Origin: Enterobacteriaceae bacterium 89
Lineage (GTDB): Bacteria > Pseudomonadota > Gammaproteobacteria > Enterobacterales > Enterobacteriaceae
Assembly: GCA_014156375.1 (NCBI GenBank)
Contig: RQJH01000001.1
Span: forward strand, 1 to 64,000
DNA: 64,000 nucleotides
Direction: 5' to 3'
A program made the position numbers and the translations under genes. Positions 62,851-64,000 of the stretch are shown piece by piece. Below the pieces are notes generated by a model, which was given only the letters and a program-made list of their open reading frames with translations, did no database searches and was not told the origin of the DNA. The first letter of the stretch is position 1, and the number at the start of each line of letters is the position of its first letter.

Positions 62851-64000
62851 ATTTTTACCCGAGTCGCTAATTTTTGCCGTAAGGTGCTAACCCGTGAAGA
62901 ATCCGGGGCTGAAACCGTCGACGCAAAACCAGAAATGACGGTCATCCCGCGTGAGCAGCACGCTATTTCCCGCAAAGATATCAGTGAAAATGCCCTCAAG
63001 GTGCTCTACCGTCTGAATAAAGCGGGCTACGAGGCTTACCTCGTGGGCGGCGGCGTGCGCGATCTGCTGCTTGGCAAAAAGCCAAAAGATTTTGACGTGA
63101 CCACCAGCGCTACGCCGGAACAGGTACGCAAACTGTTCCGCAACTGCCGCCTGGTTGGCCGCCGTTTCCGTCTGGCCCACGTAATGTTTGGCCCGGAAAT
63201 TATTGAAGTCGCCACTTTCCGTGGTCACCACGACGGTTCGCCGGACGACCGCGCGACATCCCAGCGTGGGCAAAACGGCATGCTGCTGCGCGATAATATC
63301 TTCGGCTCTATCGAAGAAGATGCCCAGCGCCGTGACTTCACCATCAACAGCCTTTACTACAGCGTGGCCGATTTCACCGTGCGTGATTACGTCGGCGGGA
63401 TGCGCGATCTGGAAGACGGTGTTATTCGCCTGATTGGCAACCCCGAAACCCGCTATCGCGAAGATCCGGTACGTATGCTGCGCGCGGTGCGTTTCGCCGC
63501 CAAGCTGAACATGAGCATCAGCCCAGATACCGCCGAGCCGATCCCACGTCTGGCTACGCTGATCAACGACGTGCCGCCGGCGCGCCTGTTTGAAGAGTCT
63601 CTGAAGCTGTTGCAGGCGGGCTATGGGTTTGAAACCTATAAGCTGCTGCGTGAATACAGCCTGTTCCAGCCGCTGTTCCCGACCATCACCCGCTACTTCA
63701 CCGAAAAAGGTGACAGCCCGATGGAGCGTATTCTCAGCCAGGTGCTGCGGAATACCGACAATCGCCTGCATAACGATATGCGTGTGAACCCGGCCTTCCT
63801 GTTCGCCGCTATGTTCTGGTATCCGCTGCTGGAAACCGCCCAGCGCATTGCGCAGGAAAGCGGCCTGGCCTATTACGATGCCTTCGCGCTGGCAATGAAC
63901 GACGTGCTGGACGAAGCCTGCCGCTCGCTCGCTATTCCCAAGCGAATTACTTCGCTGGTGCGTGATATCTGGCAGCTACAGCTGCGCATGTCCCGCCGTC
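62851..64000 (+). CDS. pcnB: Poly(A) polymerase I, 5' part (runs off the window), AUU start
   Basis: PcnB adds poly(A) tails that promote mRNA and plasmid-control RNA decay. The frame opens at ATT 62851, six bases after GAGG, and reads [11 protein letters not shown], the known E. coli N-terminus; E. coli pcnB itself starts at AUU. The partial protein has the nucleotidyltransferase motif GGGVRD (66-71) and catalytic D80 and D82. No upstream in-frame ATG or GTG is usable. About 383 of an expected 460-470 residues are present. Confidence 0.95.
   Translation, partial: MFTRVANFCRKVLTREESGAETVDAKPEMTVIPREQHAISRKDISENALKVLYRLNKAGYEAYLVGGGVRDLLLGKKPKDFDVTTSATPEQVRKLFRNCRLVGRRFRLAHVMFGPEIIEVATFRGHHDGSPDDRATSQRGQNGMLLRDNIFGSIEEDAQRRDFTINSLYYSVADFTVRDYVGGMRDLEDGVIRLIGNPETRYREDPVRMLRAVRFAAKLNMSISPDTAEPIPRLATLINDVPPARLFEESLKLLQAGYGFETYKLLREYSLFQPLFPTITRYFTEKGDSPMERILSQVLRNTDNRLHNDMRVNPAFLFAAMFWYPLLETAQRIAQESGLAYYDAFALAMNDVLDEACRSLAIPKRITSLVRDIWQLQLRMSRR

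Overview
The window is an enterobacterial core-chromosome segment. Protein lengths and sequences are close to Escherichia coli K-12 for nearly every gene. Gene order matches, in reverse orientation, the E. coli stretch from pcnB to the rRNA operon next to gmhB. The differences (a GH19 chitinase between accA and ldcC, no cdaR or yaeI beside dapD and degP, divergent BamA loops, a glutamine-rich PBP1B tail) suggest an Enterobacter/Lelliottia/Leclercia-type member of the Enterobacteriaceae rather than E. coli itself. That assignment is by recognition; no search was run.

Layout. 1-330: leader and P1/P2 promoters of an rRNA operon reading off the left edge. 364-3655: gmhB, then the MetJ-controlled methionine importer metNIQ. 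3763-9119: rcsF-trmO, proS, nlpE, arfB-yaeQ, yaeP-rof. 9137-13029: tilS, yaeR, ldcC. 13106-14863: secreted GH19 chitinase. 15036-29666: a long minus-strand envelope/replication block transcribed uppS-cdsA-rseP-bamA-skp-lpxD-fabZ-lpxA-lpxB-rnhB-dnaE-accA. 29853-34432: dxr, frr, pyrH, tsf, rpsB (transcribed rpsB to dxr). 34811-39682: map, glnD, dapD, yaeH. 39737-45416: degP, dgt, mtnN-btuF-yadS, erpA. 45497-48376: clcA and hemL. 48461-54424: the ferrichrome system fhuACDB. 54701-64000: mrcB, hrpB, thpR, sfsA, dksA, gluQ and the 5' part of pcnB.

How the genes work together. The minus-strand block couples undecaprenyl carrier (uppS), CDP-diacylglycerol (cdsA), envelope stress proteolysis (rseP), outer-membrane protein assembly (bamA, skp), lipid A (lpxD, lpxA, lpxB) and fatty-acid synthesis (fabZ, accA) with replication genes (dnaE, rnhB). 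Several of these start at GTG or TTG. RcsF, NlpE and DegP are envelope-stress sensors or effectors; FhuA/C/D/B forms a complete ferrichrome importer; rpsB-tsf, frr, proS, arfB, tilS and trmO serve translation.

No mobile element, CRISPR array, tRNA gene, prophage or recognisable defence island was seen, and I found no convincing previously undescribed system. The most noteworthy items are the chitinase insertion, the AUU-initiated pcnB, the cluster of non-AUG starts in the envelope operon, palindromic REP-like repeats around fhu/mrcB, and several intercistronic hairpins.
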